NCBI RefSeq assembly: GCF_000719865.1
Contig: NZ_JOID01000005.1
Coordinates: 124,001 to 188,000 of the forward strand
Source: Streptomyces albus subsp. albus
Lineage (GTDB): Bacteria; Actinomycetota; Actinomycetes; Streptomycetales; Streptomycetaceae
Length of the DNA stretch: 64,000 nt
Reading direction: 5' to 3'
Below the pieces are notes generated by a model that did no database searches, was not told where the DNA came from, and saw only the letters and a program-made list of their open reading frames with translations. How positions within the stretch are numbered: the stretch's first letter is position 1; every line of letters begins with the position of its first letter. This document shows positions 16,577 through 24,569 of the stretch, piece by piece. The position numbers and the translations under genes were made by a program.

Positions 16577-17542
16577 TCAGGGCCCCGCGCAGAAGACGTG
16601 GCTGACGCGGTCGGCGATCTCGTCCGGGAGCGTGACCTTCTCCCCGGCGGAGCGCTCGGCGACCTGGCGGAGCGCACCGGAGTCCACTTCGACCTGGCCG
16701 AGGATGACGCGGACGGCGTGCTCGACCGGCAGGAAGCGGGAGGGCAGCACGGACCAGGTGCGGTAGGCGGCGAACGGCTGGGCCGCGGGGTTGAGCCGGG
16801 TCAGCGGCGCCAGGTCGGCCCAGTCCCGCGGAAAGCCGCCGTCCGGCCGGGGCCGTGCCCGGAGCACGGGCTCGCCGCGGTGGCGGAGGAGCCCGAGCCG
16901 GGCCAGGTGCCAGACGGCGGCGAGGAACGGGCAGGACCAGGTGCGGCGGCCGTCGCGGTCGTCCCACAGCTCGACGTCCATGAAGACGGAGTGGCGGCGG
17001 GCGGCGGTCTCGGCCGGCGGCCGCCACGAGGCCGGGAGGTCGTTGGCCATCGCCTCCAGCCGCTCCACTCCGGGGGTGCGCTCCCCGTTGGCGAGCCAGC
17101 CGATCTCCTTCACCGGTGGGCGGGAGCCGTCGCTGCCGGGCGGCGGCGACTCGACGAGCCGGTGCTCGACGGCTTCGGCGAGACGCACGCCGTCGGCCAC
17201 GTCGCAGGCGGACTCCCGGGCCAGGTAGTCGATGGTCAGTCCGCAGCGCTCGGCCTCGGTCAGCAGGAGGGGGACGAGCTCGGCGGGCGAGGAGAAGCGG
17301 CTGAAGTAGTCGTCGACGAGGAAGCAGGTGCTGATCCGCGGCCGCGCGCCCCCGCCGTTCGCGGCGGAGGCGCGGACCGCGTCCACCCAGGGCCGCACCT
17401 GGGCGAAGTGCGCGCGCAGCCGTTCCGGGCCCGCCTCGAAGTCCTCCATGTACAAGTGGCCGATCTCCAGCGAGACATGGGAGAACGGCACGGACTTCGT
17501 GCGCGGGTCGGCCGTCGTCTCCCGGAAGACAGCGTCCGTCAC
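16577..17542 (-). CDS. SCO2522-family protein of unknown function
   Basis: About 321 residues. The GTG start at 17542 overlaps the stop of the P-loop gene (GTGA), indicating translational coupling. The longer open frame to 17797 would run inside the upstream gene and is rejected. The conserved-looking N-terminus is FSHVSLEIGHLYMEDFEAG, followed by ISTCFLVDDYFSRFSSPAELVP. No membrane helix or familiar enzyme motif is seen. Family name from S. coelicolor SCO2522, recognised by memory and by position between the SCO2521- and SCO2523-like genes. Function unknown. Confidence 0.75.
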   Translation of the reverse strand: MTDAVFRETTADPRTKSVPFSHVSLEIGHLYMEDFEAGPERLRAHFAQVRPWVDAVRASAANGGGARPRISTCFLVDDYFSRFSSPAELVPLLLTEAERCGLTIDYLARESACDVADGVRLAEAVEHRLVESPPPGSDGSRPPVKEIGWLANGERTPGVERLEAMANDLPASWRPPAETAARRHSVFMDVELWDDRDGRRTWSCPFLAAVWHLARLGLLRHRGEPVLRARPRPDGGFPRDWADLAPLTRLNPAAQPFAAYRTWSVLPSRFLPVEHAVRVILGQVEVDSGALRQVAERSAGEKVTLPDEIADRVSHVFCAGP

Positions 17543-18456
17543 GGCTGCCCCCAGAACTCGTCGTCGGTGAGCTTCCCGGCGAGCTCTTCGAGGGCCTGCA
17601 GGGTCTCGATGTTGGCGATCCGGCTGGCGAGGACGTCCTCGTCGGTGATGAGCTGCTCCCGCCACTGCAGGACGGGTTCCAGCGGTACGGAGCCGAGCAG
17701 CCGGGTGTAGCCGATGTCGAGGTCCGCGGCGAGCACGTCGAGGTCCTGGTCGCACTTGCGCATCCAGGCGGACTGGGCGGGCGGCACCTGGGACCACAGC
17801 GGTGACTCGGGATCGGGCACCGCGGCCCGGACGAAGCGGATGGAGCCGGTGAGCCGCGCCTCGTCGTGCCCGCGGGCGACGCCGCCGGCGACGATGCCCC
17901 GGCCGCCGAAGACCAGCCCGGCGGCGGCGATCACATGCTGGCGGGTCCAGCGGTGGTAGACGAGCCAGCGGGCCGGGACCGAGCGCATCTCGCGCCGCGA
18001 GGTGGCCTCCAGGGCGAGGTCCACGGCGTAACTGCGGCCGGCGCTCAGGTCGACCACCACGACGTCGAACTCGCCGTTCAGCCGGAGGAGGAGATCGACG
18101 CAGCGGCGCAGGGTCTCCCGGCCGACGGTGAACTCGCCGCCGCTGCGGTCGCCGGGCAGCAGGACGAGGTTGCCGGAGCCGGCCGGGCGGTGGCGCAGCA
18201 GCTCGTGCTCGGTGTCGGCCCAGACGTCGATCCGTACCGGCTCGGTGTTCCTGCCCTGGAGGTAGGAGTGGAGCCCGCCCGTCTCGACGCCGCGCAGCGC
18301 TCCGGGCACGTCGAAGACGGCGGCCGCGGTGGGGGAGCCGAAGTCGAAGTCGAGATAGCAGACGTCGTCCCCGGCGAGCGCGCGGCGGTAGGCCAGGTTC
18401 GCGCTGGTGACGGAGCGGCCGGTGCCCCCCTTGTCGGAGGCCGCGAAGACGATCAC
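17539..18456 (-). CDS. SCO2523-family variant P-loop protein (ParA/MinD-like)
   Basis: A 305-residue SIMIBI-class nucleotide-binding protein. The N-terminus IVFAASDKGGTGRSVTSANL is a deviant Walker A in which the usual second Lys is Arg (GTGRS, R14). The ParA-specific first Lys (K9) is kept. DFDFGSPTAA resembles switch I, and FDVVVVDLSAG is a Walker B strand. ATP binding is plausible, but hydrolysis may be altered. GTG 18456 begins one base after the SCO2524-like stop, and its own stop overlaps the SCO2522-like start. It is the only member besides the methyltransferase with a recognisable biochemical fold, so it may be the NTP switch of the system. Confidence 0.82.
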   Translation of the reverse strand: MIVFAASDKGGTGRSVTSANLAYRRALAGDDVCYLDFDFGSPTAAAVFDVPGALRGVETGGLHSYLQGRNTEPVRIDVWADTEHELLRHRPAGSGNLVLLPGDRSGGEFTVGRETLRRCVDLLLRLNGEFDVVVVDLSAGRSYAVDLALEATSRREMRSVPARWLVYHRWTRQHVIAAAGLVFGGRGIVAGGVARGHDEARLTGSIRFVRAAVPDPESPLWSQVPPAQSAWMRKCDQDLDVLAADLDIGYTRLLGSVPLEPVLQWREQLITDEDVLASRIANIETLQALEELAGKLTDDEFWGQP

Positions 18457-18457
18457 G

Positions 18458-20299
18458 TCACACGCCCCGGGAGGCGGTCTGCCGGGCCAGGGCCAGGGTG
18501 TCGAGTTCGCCGAGGACCTCCGTGCTGAGCGCGCAGGAGGTGCCGGGCTGTTCCTCCAGGATGCGCCGGGCGCGGGCGAGTTTGACCTCGATGCCCTTCA
18601 GCGCCATGCCGCGCGATCCGTCGGCCGTCGAGGTGGGTTCGAGCTGCTCGTTGCCGAGGAGGTGGGTCGCCTCGCTGAGCAGGTCGCGGGCGAGGGTGGT
18701 GAGCGTGCCGCTGCGGATCGGCGGCTGGGTGTAGAGCTGGCGCGCGGCGACCATGCACTCGGTGACGCGCTCGGTGATGCTCCAGGACATCGCCCAGTTG
18801 CGGTCCGGCGAGTCGGGATAGACGGCGTGGATGTTGTCCCAGAGTCCCGCGGTCTCGCCGCCCCGGATACGGCGCTGCCACAGATGGTCGAAGATCCGCT
18901 CGGCCAGCCGCAGCAGCCGGTCGTGGGAGGAGATGCTGCGGGACAGGGAGCACAGCTGGATGGTCCGCTTGAGCAGCTGGGCGGAGAAGTCCGGCATCGA
19001 CCACTGCATGGGCGGGCCGAGCGCCTCACTGCCCTGGAGGGGCATGGCCACACCCGGGTTGTGCAGCTCGACGGCCGCGTCGCCCACCTTCATGCGGCTG
19101 GTGATGCGGCCGCGTTCGGCGAGCCGCTGCATGACGTCGACGGTGCGGGTGAGGTCGTCGTCGGTGGCGCGGCGGCGCACCAGGTCGTGGACCAGGATGG
19201 CGGCGACGGAGAGCGAGAAGTACTCCGACTCCTGCCGCTGGCCGGTGGTGCGCCAGGGGATGTCCTCCAGGGGCCAGCTGCCGTCCCCGAACCGGGCGAT
19301 GCCCGACCAGTACTGCTGGGTGATCTCCCACCGGAGCCGCAGCGCGTCGGCGAGGCGCTGCTGTTCGGTGTTGAGCAGTCCCAGGGTGAGGGTGCGGTCG
19401 GAGAAGAGGTCCTGGATGCCGTCGAGGGCGACGACGGTGAAGTAGAGGTACGGGGTGGGCCGGGCGATGCCGTCGGGCTGCGGCCCGATCTCGCTCTCGA
19501 TCTCGACCGGCGGGGCGTCCTTGACCAGGCTCCAGGCCCAGCCGCACTCGAAGAGCTGGTTGTCGTCGTCGAGGCCGTCGGCGACCTCGACGCCGAGGGA
19601 GATGCTGTCCCGGATCGTGGCGCGCAGGGCCTTGAAGCGGCGCTGGAACTGCTGGGCGGCGATCCGCTCGGAGACCTGCCCCTGCCCGAGGAGCTTGCAG
19701 AGGGTGCGGCCCTGGGGCGCCTCGGCGTCGAACACGTTGACCGTGAAGGAGCGGAGCAGGCTCACCATCGCGGCGGTGAGCCGGGCTTCGGTGGCGGTCC
19801 TCAGTTCCTCGGCGAGCGCCTGGACTTCCGCGCGGCGGGGTTTGCTGAGATAGACCTTGAGAAAACCGAGGGTCGCCAGGGAGAGCGTGATCGACAGCGA
19901 AAAGGAGTCGACGACCCCCAACTCCCGCTGTTCCGGGGTGAGTTCGTCTGCGGAGTCCCTGGCGTTGAAGTAGTGGCCACCGGCGAAACTGGGTCTCTTG
20001 TCGTCGGTGGTGTGGGTCCTCATGAATTCGGCTACAGCCGAAAGGATCTTCGCCGGGATCTCCAGACGGCTGCCCGCGGCCTGGAGGGCGTCCCGGACGT
20101 CACGGTCCGTGGTGTCCGGATCGTCCAGGCGGAACGCGGGGAACTCCGTGGCCGGGTACAGGATGCAGAGCAGGCGTTCGGCGTCCGCGACCGTGCTGCG
20201 CCCCCCTGATTTACCCCAGTCCCATTCCCCGTCCACGAATGAATAACGCGCGATGGCGCGCCAGATGTCCAGCAATTGCTGGCGCGGCTTGATCTGCAT
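18458..20299 (-). CDS. SCO2524-family large helical protein of unknown function
   Basis: A 613-residue soluble protein, the largest in the cassette. It starts MQIKPRQQLLDIWRAIARYS from ATG 20299 behind GTGAGGGG. It appears mostly alpha-helical, with segments such as LDRLLRLAERIFDHLWQRRI and DSFSLSITLSLATLGFLKVYL. The latter is hydrophobic but short. No nuclease, protease or nucleotide-binding motif was recognised. The GC level dips slightly near its 5' end. It is recognised as SCO2524-like by sequence memory and gene order, and lies between the methyltransferase and the P-loop gene. It could be a scaffold or sensor for the P-loop protein. That is inference. Confidence 0.75.
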   Translation of the reverse strand: MQIKPRQQLLDIWRAIARYSFVDGEWDWGKSGGRSTVADAERLLCILYPATEFPAFRLDDPDTTDRDVRDALQAAGSRLEIPAKILSAVAEFMRTHTTDDKRPSFAGGHYFNARDSADELTPEQRELGVVDSFSLSITLSLATLGFLKVYLSKPRRAEVQALAEELRTATEARLTAAMVSLLRSFTVNVFDAEAPQGRTLCKLLGQGQVSERIAAQQFQRRFKALRATIRDSISLGVEVADGLDDDNQLFECGWAWSLVKDAPPVEIESEIGPQPDGIARPTPYLYFTVVALDGIQDLFSDRTLTLGLLNTEQQRLADALRLRWEITQQYWSGIARFGDGSWPLEDIPWRTTGQRQESEYFSLSVAAILVHDLVRRRATDDDLTRTVDVMQRLAERGRITSRMKVGDAAVELHNPGVAMPLQGSEALGPPMQWSMPDFSAQLLKRTIQLCSLSRSISSHDRLLRLAERIFDHLWQRRIRGGETAGLWDNIHAVYPDSPDRNWAMSWSITERVTECMVAARQLYTQPPIRSGTLTTLARDLLSEATHLLGNEQLEPTSTADGSRGMALKGIEVKLARARRILEEQPGTSCALSTEVLGELDTLALARQTASRGV

Positions 20300-20389
20300 C
20301 CCCCATACCCCTCACCCGGGGCCCGCCCCCGCATTGTTCACCGGAAAGCGGGCCGCCCTTCACCGACGTGCGCGTGATTCAGCGGAACA

Positions 20390-21187
20390 TCAAGAAGGAG
20401 AATGACGCCGTCCGCATGCGACGATCATTCCCTTGTACCCCTTGCGAAGAGGGCGGTTTCCCGGAATTCCGATGCGGGTGATCCGGATTTCCCCCTCGGC
20501 GAAGGGAGCCAGTGCGCCCCGCACCTGCTCCTCCTCCACGCTGCAGGCCGGGAAGGACTCCCCGCCGACCGTGTAACCCGTGGAGCCCTCCATGAAGGCG
20601 GCCGCGAAGGGCGCTCCCGGCAGCAGGCACTCCGCGAACCGCCGCACCCCTTCCCGGAACTCCTCGAGGGACGTCGTCATCGACTCGGCCACGAAGAACA
20701 TCGTGCCGATGCCCCAGCGCCGCTCGGGGAGATCGAACAGATTGCCCTGCTTCGCACGGGCCGCCAGCCGCAGTCTCGCCCGGGGGTCCTCGATCCCCGC
20801 GTACGGCTCCACCTCGCGCAGGACGCCCCAGAAGGCGTCCCAGTTGGTCTCGTAGCCGGGGATCTGGCGCTCCAGCCACTGCACGTTGGTCGCGGCCCGC
20901 TCGAAGAGCGTGACCTCCGAGCACCAGGGGAGCAGAGTGAGCGCGGGGTACAGGTTGGCACCCGATCCGACGTCGATCCCCGGCACGGGCCCGGCCGCCG
21001 GGTGGCGCCCGAAGTGGTCCCGGAAGTGATCCCGGACGATGCGGATGATCTGCTCGTCGTCGGAGCGCAGGTGACGGTAGTTGTGCTCGACGTACGCGTC
21101 GGAGTCAAACGCGTTCCAGTCGGTCTCACCATTGAGCTCTTGCGATTGCGATTTCCCGCGCCCGGGATCAAACGTTCTCAGAACCAT
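20390..21187 (-). CDS. SCO2525-family SAM-dependent methyltransferase
   Basis: About 265 residues of the NNMT/PNMT/TEMT-like class. DWNAFDSDAYVEHNYRHL opens the domain. GIDVGSGANLYPALTLLPWC is the SAM-binding motif I, followed by VTLFERAATNVQWL (acidic motif II region) and late-strand motifs around GTMFFVAESMTTS. The protein lacks any membrane segment. I chose ATG 21187, which follows TACGCT by 6 nt (leaderless), over the longer frame from TTG 21403 that lacks family-like sequence. It heads the cassette, 90 nt upstream of the SCO2524-like gene. The methyl acceptor may be a small amine or thiol, or a product of the cassette. This is unknown. Confidence 0.82.
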   Translation of the reverse strand: MVLRTFDPGRGKSQSQELNGETDWNAFDSDAYVEHNYRHLRSDDEQIIRIVRDHFRDHFGRHPAAGPVPGIDVGSGANLYPALTLLPWCSEVTLFERAATNVQWLERQIPGYETNWDAFWGVLREVEPYAGIEDPRARLRLAARAKQGNLFDLPERRWGIGTMFFVAESMTTSLEEFREGVRRFAECLLPGAPFAAAFMEGSTGYTVGGESFPACSVEEEQVRGALAPFAEGEIRITRIGIPGNRPLRKGYKGMIVACGRRHSPS

Positions 21188-21193
21188 CTGCCA

Positions 21194-21199
21194 AGCGTA
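21194..21199 (-). promoter_or_regulatory. -10 box (TACGCT) of the accessory cassette
   Basis: TACGCT is followed by 6 nt and the ATG at 21187 on the minus strand, with no ribosome site. It is the best candidate promoter for the methyltransferase and perhaps the whole 21.2-14.6 kb block. No convincing -35 was seen. Confidence 0.45.
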
Positions 21200-21465
21200 G
21201 CGAGAAACTCCGGCGCGGTCTTCGCTTTGAACAAGCCATACGGGGTCCGCGGAAGCACGGAACCGGCCCGGAGGGAGCACGGGGGGCGCGTCGGCGCAAT
21301 GCGGCGTCTGGCCCGTTCCGGCCTTGAACGTCCTGTTCGGCGCGGGAATCCTGGTCTGACCGCCGGCCGTCGGCCACCCCGCCGGAAGGCGCACGCCGTC
21401 CAACCGCGTTCCACCTGTACGGGTGACGACGCGTTGTCCCAGACTCTTTCACCAGGAAGTGGCGC

Positions 21466-21987
21466 ATGACTGCTCTTTCCGGAGATCGATTACCGCTGTC
21501 CGCCGCCTCGGCGGTGTCTCTGGCCCCGGAGAACCGGCCGCCATGGGTGAGAACGATCACCGAGGAGGATCTGCCGCCGCTGTCCCGGCTCGACGAGGCC
21601 GTCTTCGCCGAGCACGCCTACCCCTACTTCGTGCTGCGCCAGCTCTACGACCTGCACGGGGACCAGCTCCTGGTGCTGGACGACGGCGACGCGCTCGTGG
21701 GGTACGTCCTCGTCGGCACCCAGTCCGACAAGAGCCGCAGCTGGATCCTCGGGCTCGGCATCGACCGGAGGTCGCGCGGCCGCGGCTTCGGGCGGCAGCT
21801 CATGGCGGAGGCCTTGCGCCGGCTGCGCGCGGCGGGGGTGCGCGAGGTCCGGCTGACCGTCGAGCCCGCCAACACCGCCGCGGTGGAACTGTACGAGTCG
21901 ATGGGCTTCACCCGGCTCGACCACCACGAGAACTACTTCGGCCCCGGCGACGCCCGGCTGGTGATGATGCTGCCCCTGCGGAGATGA
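21466..21987 (+). CDS. GNAT-family N-acetyltransferase
   Basis: A 173-residue acetyl-CoA-dependent transferase. Motif A reads LGIDRRSRGRGFGRQLMAEAL with the acetyl-CoA pyrophosphate loop RGRGFG. The later EPANTAAVELYESMGF stretch is the RimI-like motif B. The substrate could be an N-terminal amine of a protein or a small molecule. ATG 21466 has an AGGAAGTGG ribosome site. The gene is divergent from the methyltransferase that heads the SCO2521-2525-like cassette, with 278 nt between starts. I cannot say if it belongs functionally to that cassette. Confidence 0.88.
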   Translation: MTALSGDRLPLSAASAVSLAPENRPPWVRTITEEDLPPLSRLDEAVFAEHAYPYFVLRQLYDLHGDQLLVLDDGDALVGYVLVGTQSDKSRSWILGLGIDRRSRGRGFGRQLMAEALRRLRAAGVREVRLTVEPANTAAVELYESMGFTRLDHHENYFGPGDARLVMMLPLRR

Positions 21988-21993
21988 CACGGC

Positions 21994-22034
21994 GGCGGGG
22001 GCGCGCTCCGCGATGCGCGGTGCGCGCCCCCGCC
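21994..22034. terminator. Bidirectional terminator between convergent genes
   Basis: Perfect 13-nt GC arms (21994-22006 and 22022-22034) enclose a 15-nt loop that can itself fold. It lies between the GNAT gene end and the end of the minus-strand putative immunity gene. Confidence 0.65.
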
Positions 22035-22055
22035 GTGCGTGGTGCCGGTCCGCCG

Positions 22056-22433
22056 TCAGGAATCCTCGGCCGGCGGCCCGTCCGGGCGGCCCTGTCTGCG
22101 CAGGGCCTCGTCGAAGTCCTCCCGGGCTTCGCGCTGGATCTCCTCCGCGTCGGCCAGGACCTCCTCGGTCCGCGCCCCGCCCTCCGGGGGCGGGGACGGC
22201 AGGGTGGTCAGCCGGCCGAGCAGGTCGCGGCAGGCGTCGTCCTCCGAGAGATACGCGCGCACGTCCTGGTCGCGGGAGCGCTGGCGGAGGCCGACCGCCC
22301 AGCCGTCCGACCCGGGCCGCAGGAAGAAGTACGCGTCCGACTGGAACGGGATGTCGTGTACGCCGGGGATGTCATAGAAGGCGTCCGGAACCCGCTCCTC
22401 CCGCAGCGTCCGGACGAGTTCCCGCCTGTCCAC
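22056..22433 (-). CDS. Small acidic protein, putative immunity factor for the TNT toxin
   Basis: A 125-residue soluble protein (MDRRELVRTLREERVPDAFY at the N-terminus), with YDIPGVHDIPFQSDAYFFLR in the first half and an acidic, helical tail. The GTG start at 22433 follows AAAGGA. It starts 47 nt after the stop of the TNT-domain gene on the same strand, the position of an immunity gene. M. tuberculosis CpnT is neutralised by a cytosolic immunity factor (IFT) encoded next to it, and similar small partners accompany TNT genes in other actinobacteria. The assignment rests mainly on context. I do not recognise a catalytic motif. Confidence 0.55.
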   Translation of the reverse strand: MDRRELVRTLREERVPDAFYDIPGVHDIPFQSDAYFFLRPGSDGWAVGLRQRSRDQDVRAYLSEDDACRDLLGRLTTLPSPPPEGGARTEEVLADAEEIQREAREDFDEALRRQGRPDGPPAEDS

Positions 22434-22480
22434 GATGCCGGTCCTTTCGTCGGGTTGCCCGTTCCGTACGGTCGTCGGCG

Positions 22481-23176
22481 TCAGTTGAGCGGCCGGAGCT
22501 TCCCGGCGGCCACGAGGTCCGGGACGGAGAGGCCCGTCTTGTACTGGAGGCCGCCGCCGGGCTGCCCGAACCAGGCCCGCGCCGGGCCGGCCTCGACCGT
22601 GAACGGCTCCGCCACCTCGTAGAGGTGGTACCCGAAGGGGTACCGCGGATCAATGGTGTTGAGATTGCTCGGCGGAATCGCGCGCTCCGCGAAGGGGGTG
22701 CCCGCCGGGGCGAGGAAGTTGCCGAAGCCGCTGCCGAAGAGGTCGACCTTCTGCCCGGCCCGCAGCTCGATGCCGATCTTCAGCGGCCGGCCGTTGACCA
22801 GGACCCAGCCGTCCGGGTCCGGGTACCACCAGCCGGCCGTCGGCTCGTTCCAGTAGCAGGCGAGGAAGCGCTCGGGGGACAGGCCGCCCAGCCGGTCGTA
22901 GCCGCGGAGCATCCGGCCGATGGGGCCGTGGTGCGGAAGGTGGCGGGGGCCGAACCGCCAGTCGCCGAGGTAGTAGCGCTGGAGCCGGGGGTCCGGCGGT
23001 CGCGTGGTGCCCGCGACCCGGTCCGTGGTCGGGCAGACGGGGTGGTGGTACGCGTGAGTGCCGGACGCCGGGGCCCCGGTGGCGGCCGGCGGGCCGGCCA
23101 GCGCGGACGCCGGGGTGGCGGCGCAGAGCGAGAGGAGCGTCCCGAGAAGGACGAGGAGATGCCGGAGGGGGCGCAT
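22481..23176 (-). CDS. Secreted TNT-domain NAD(P)+ glycohydrolase-like protein
   Basis: About 231 residues from ATG 23176 (frame open to 23209, start uncertain). Residues 1-27 form a Sec signal peptide (MRPLRHLLVLLGTLLSLCAA, then an Ala-rich cleavage region). The C-terminal half matches the TNT (tuberculosis necrotizing toxin, DUF4237) fold: DLFGSGFGNFLAPAGTPFAE, ERAIPPSNLNTIDPRYPFGY, YEVAEPFTVEAGPARAW and FGQPGGGLQYK, the last with the Gln known to be important in TNT. The N-terminal half has Trp/Tyr-rich segments (CYWNEPTAGWWYPDPDGW). In this family the enzyme cleaves NAD+ to nicotinamide and ADP-ribose. It would act outside the cell or in competitors. Confidence 0.82.
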   Translation of the reverse strand: MRPLRHLLVLLGTLLSLCAATPASALAGPPAATGAPASGTHAYHHPVCPTTDRVAGTTRPPDPRLQRYYLGDWRFGPRHLPHHGPIGRMLRGYDRLGGLSPERFLACYWNEPTAGWWYPDPDGWVLVNGRPLKIGIELRAGQKVDLFGSGFGNFLAPAGTPFAERAIPPSNLNTIDPRYPFGYHLYEVAEPFTVEAGPARAWFGQPGGGLQYKTGLSVPDLVAAGKLRPLN

Positions 23177-23337
23177 GGGTGTCCCGTGTGTCGTGTGGGG
23201 GGCTGACACGGGGATACATCGCCGTTTTCACCGGCCGGGCGGGGTGCCCCGCACCGGCGTCAACCGGTCGGAGCAGCGCCGCCCCACGGGCGGGCCAAAC
23301 CCGGTGGCCCCGGCGGGCCACCCGGGCGGGGGAACAC

Positions 23338-24360
23338 TTACCGGCCGGTGCCGCCGGCGGCGCCACCCGCCGGGACCAGGACGTTCTCGCTGGTGCGGCC
23401 GGCCAGGTAGTCGTCGATGTTGCCGACGGTGGTGCCGATGATCTGGGCGGTGGCGTCGCGCGTGTAGTACGCCTGGTGGGAGGTGACCAGGACGTTGCTG
23501 AAGGTCATCAGCCGGGCGAGGGTGTCGTCGGTGACCACGTCGAGCGATTTGTCGAGGTAGAAGAGCCCGGCCTCGGCCTCGTAGACGTCCAGCCCGACGC
23601 CCGTGAAGCGGCCCGCCTTCAGCTGCGCGATGAGCGCGCCGGTGTCGATGAGTCCGCCGCGGCTCGTGTTGACGAGGATCGCGTCGTCCTTCATCACGGA
23701 CAGGCCGTGCCGGTCCAGCAGATGCTCGGTCGCGGGCAGCAGCGGCACGTGGAGGCTGACGAGGTCGGCCTCGGCGAGCAGTTCGGGCAGGTCCTCCCGG
23801 TACTCCATGCCCAGCTCGGTGCAGGCCGGGTTCTCCGCGACGTCCCAGCCGAGCAGTCTCATCCCGAAGCCGTGGGCGATCCGCGCGAAGCACTCGCCGA
23901 TCTTGCCGGTGCCGATCACCCCGGCGGTGCGGCCGTGCAGATCGCGGCCCATCAGCCCGTCGAGACGGAAGTCGAAGTCGCGGGTGCGGGTGGCGGCCCG
24001 GACCACGCGCCGGTTGACGGCCATGGCCAGGGTCCAGGCGAACTCGGCGACGGAGTACGGCGAGTAGTGGGAGACCCGGGCGACGGTCATGCCGAGCTCC
24101 GCGGCCACCTCCAGGTCGATGTTGTTGAAGCCGGTGGCCCGCTGGGCGATCATCCGGGTGCCGCCGGCGGCGAGGGTGCGCAGGACGTCGGCGTCGAGCT
24201 GGGCGTTGACGCTGACGCTGACGATCTCGTGATCGGCGGCGATGGGGGCGGTGTCCCGGTTGAGGAAGACGTCCACGCAGCGGACGGTGTGCCGGCCGGC
24301 GAAGGCCCGCTCGATCATCGGCTTCTCGTCGTTCTGAACGCCGAAGGCGAGGATGTCCAC
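23338..24360 (-). CDS. D-lactate dehydrogenase-type 2-hydroxyacid dehydrogenase
   Basis: A 340-residue NAD-dependent oxidoreductase of the D-isomer-specific 2-hydroxyacid family. GTAGVIGTGKIGECFARIAHGFGM carries the GxGxxG dinucleotide loop (written here across two strands, GTGKIG). RATGFNNIDLEVA, HVPLLPATEHLL, LVNTSRGGLIDT and SHQAYYT supply the catalytic Arg, Glu and His regions. FGVQNDEKPMIE near the start is typical of LdhA-like enzymes. GTG 24360 is chosen because GGGAG lies 4 nt upstream. The frame extends to 24396 without support. It likely interconverts pyruvate and D-lactate. A role in another 2-oxoacid reduction cannot be excluded. Confidence 0.87.
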   Translation of the reverse strand: MDILAFGVQNDEKPMIERAFAGRHTVRCVDVFLNRDTAPIAADHEIVSVSVNAQLDADVLRTLAAGGTRMIAQRATGFNNIDLEVAAELGMTVARVSHYSPYSVAEFAWTLAMAVNRRVVRAATRTRDFDFRLDGLMGRDLHGRTAGVIGTGKIGECFARIAHGFGMRLLGWDVAENPACTELGMEYREDLPELLAEADLVSLHVPLLPATEHLLDRHGLSVMKDDAILVNTSRGGLIDTGALIAQLKAGRFTGVGLDVYEAEAGLFYLDKSLDVVTDDTLARLMTFSNVLVTSHQAYYTRDATAQIIGTTVGNIDDYLAGRTSENVLVPAGGAAGGTGR

Positions 24361-24490
24361 GATTCTCCCGGTACGAGCAGCAGCGGCTGACGGCAACGCC
24401 CTTGATGCTACAAGCCGTCCGGACGGGGCTCGTTGCCGCCGACGGGACCGGGACGGGAGAGGCAGGCGCCCGGGAAGGGGCCGGGAGGAG

Positions 24491-24535
24491 GGAGCCGGAG
24501 CGGCGGGCCGCGGTGGCGGCCGCCGCTCCGGCTCC
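24491..24535 (-). terminator. Terminator after phosphofructokinase
   Basis: Perfect 16-nt arms (24491-24506 and 24520-24535) with a 13-nt loop lie 35 nt beyond the phosphofructokinase stop on the minus strand. It separates that gene from the downstream dehydrogenase gene. Confidence 0.7.
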
Positions 24536-24569
24536 GGTCCGGGGCCGGCCGGTGCTCCTGTGGCCGCCG

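Noticed and set aside
16577..17797. Longer N-terminus for the SCO2522-like protein
   Set aside because: The extra 85 residues lie inside the P-loop gene. The GTGA overlap at 17542 marks the natural start.
18407..20209. 600-codon plus-strand frame
   Set aside because: It mirrors the SCO2524-like gene. Composition is typical of an antisense shadow.
20402..21469. Plus-strand frame opposite the methyltransferase
   Set aside because: Shadow of the minus-strand gene, which has SAM motifs.
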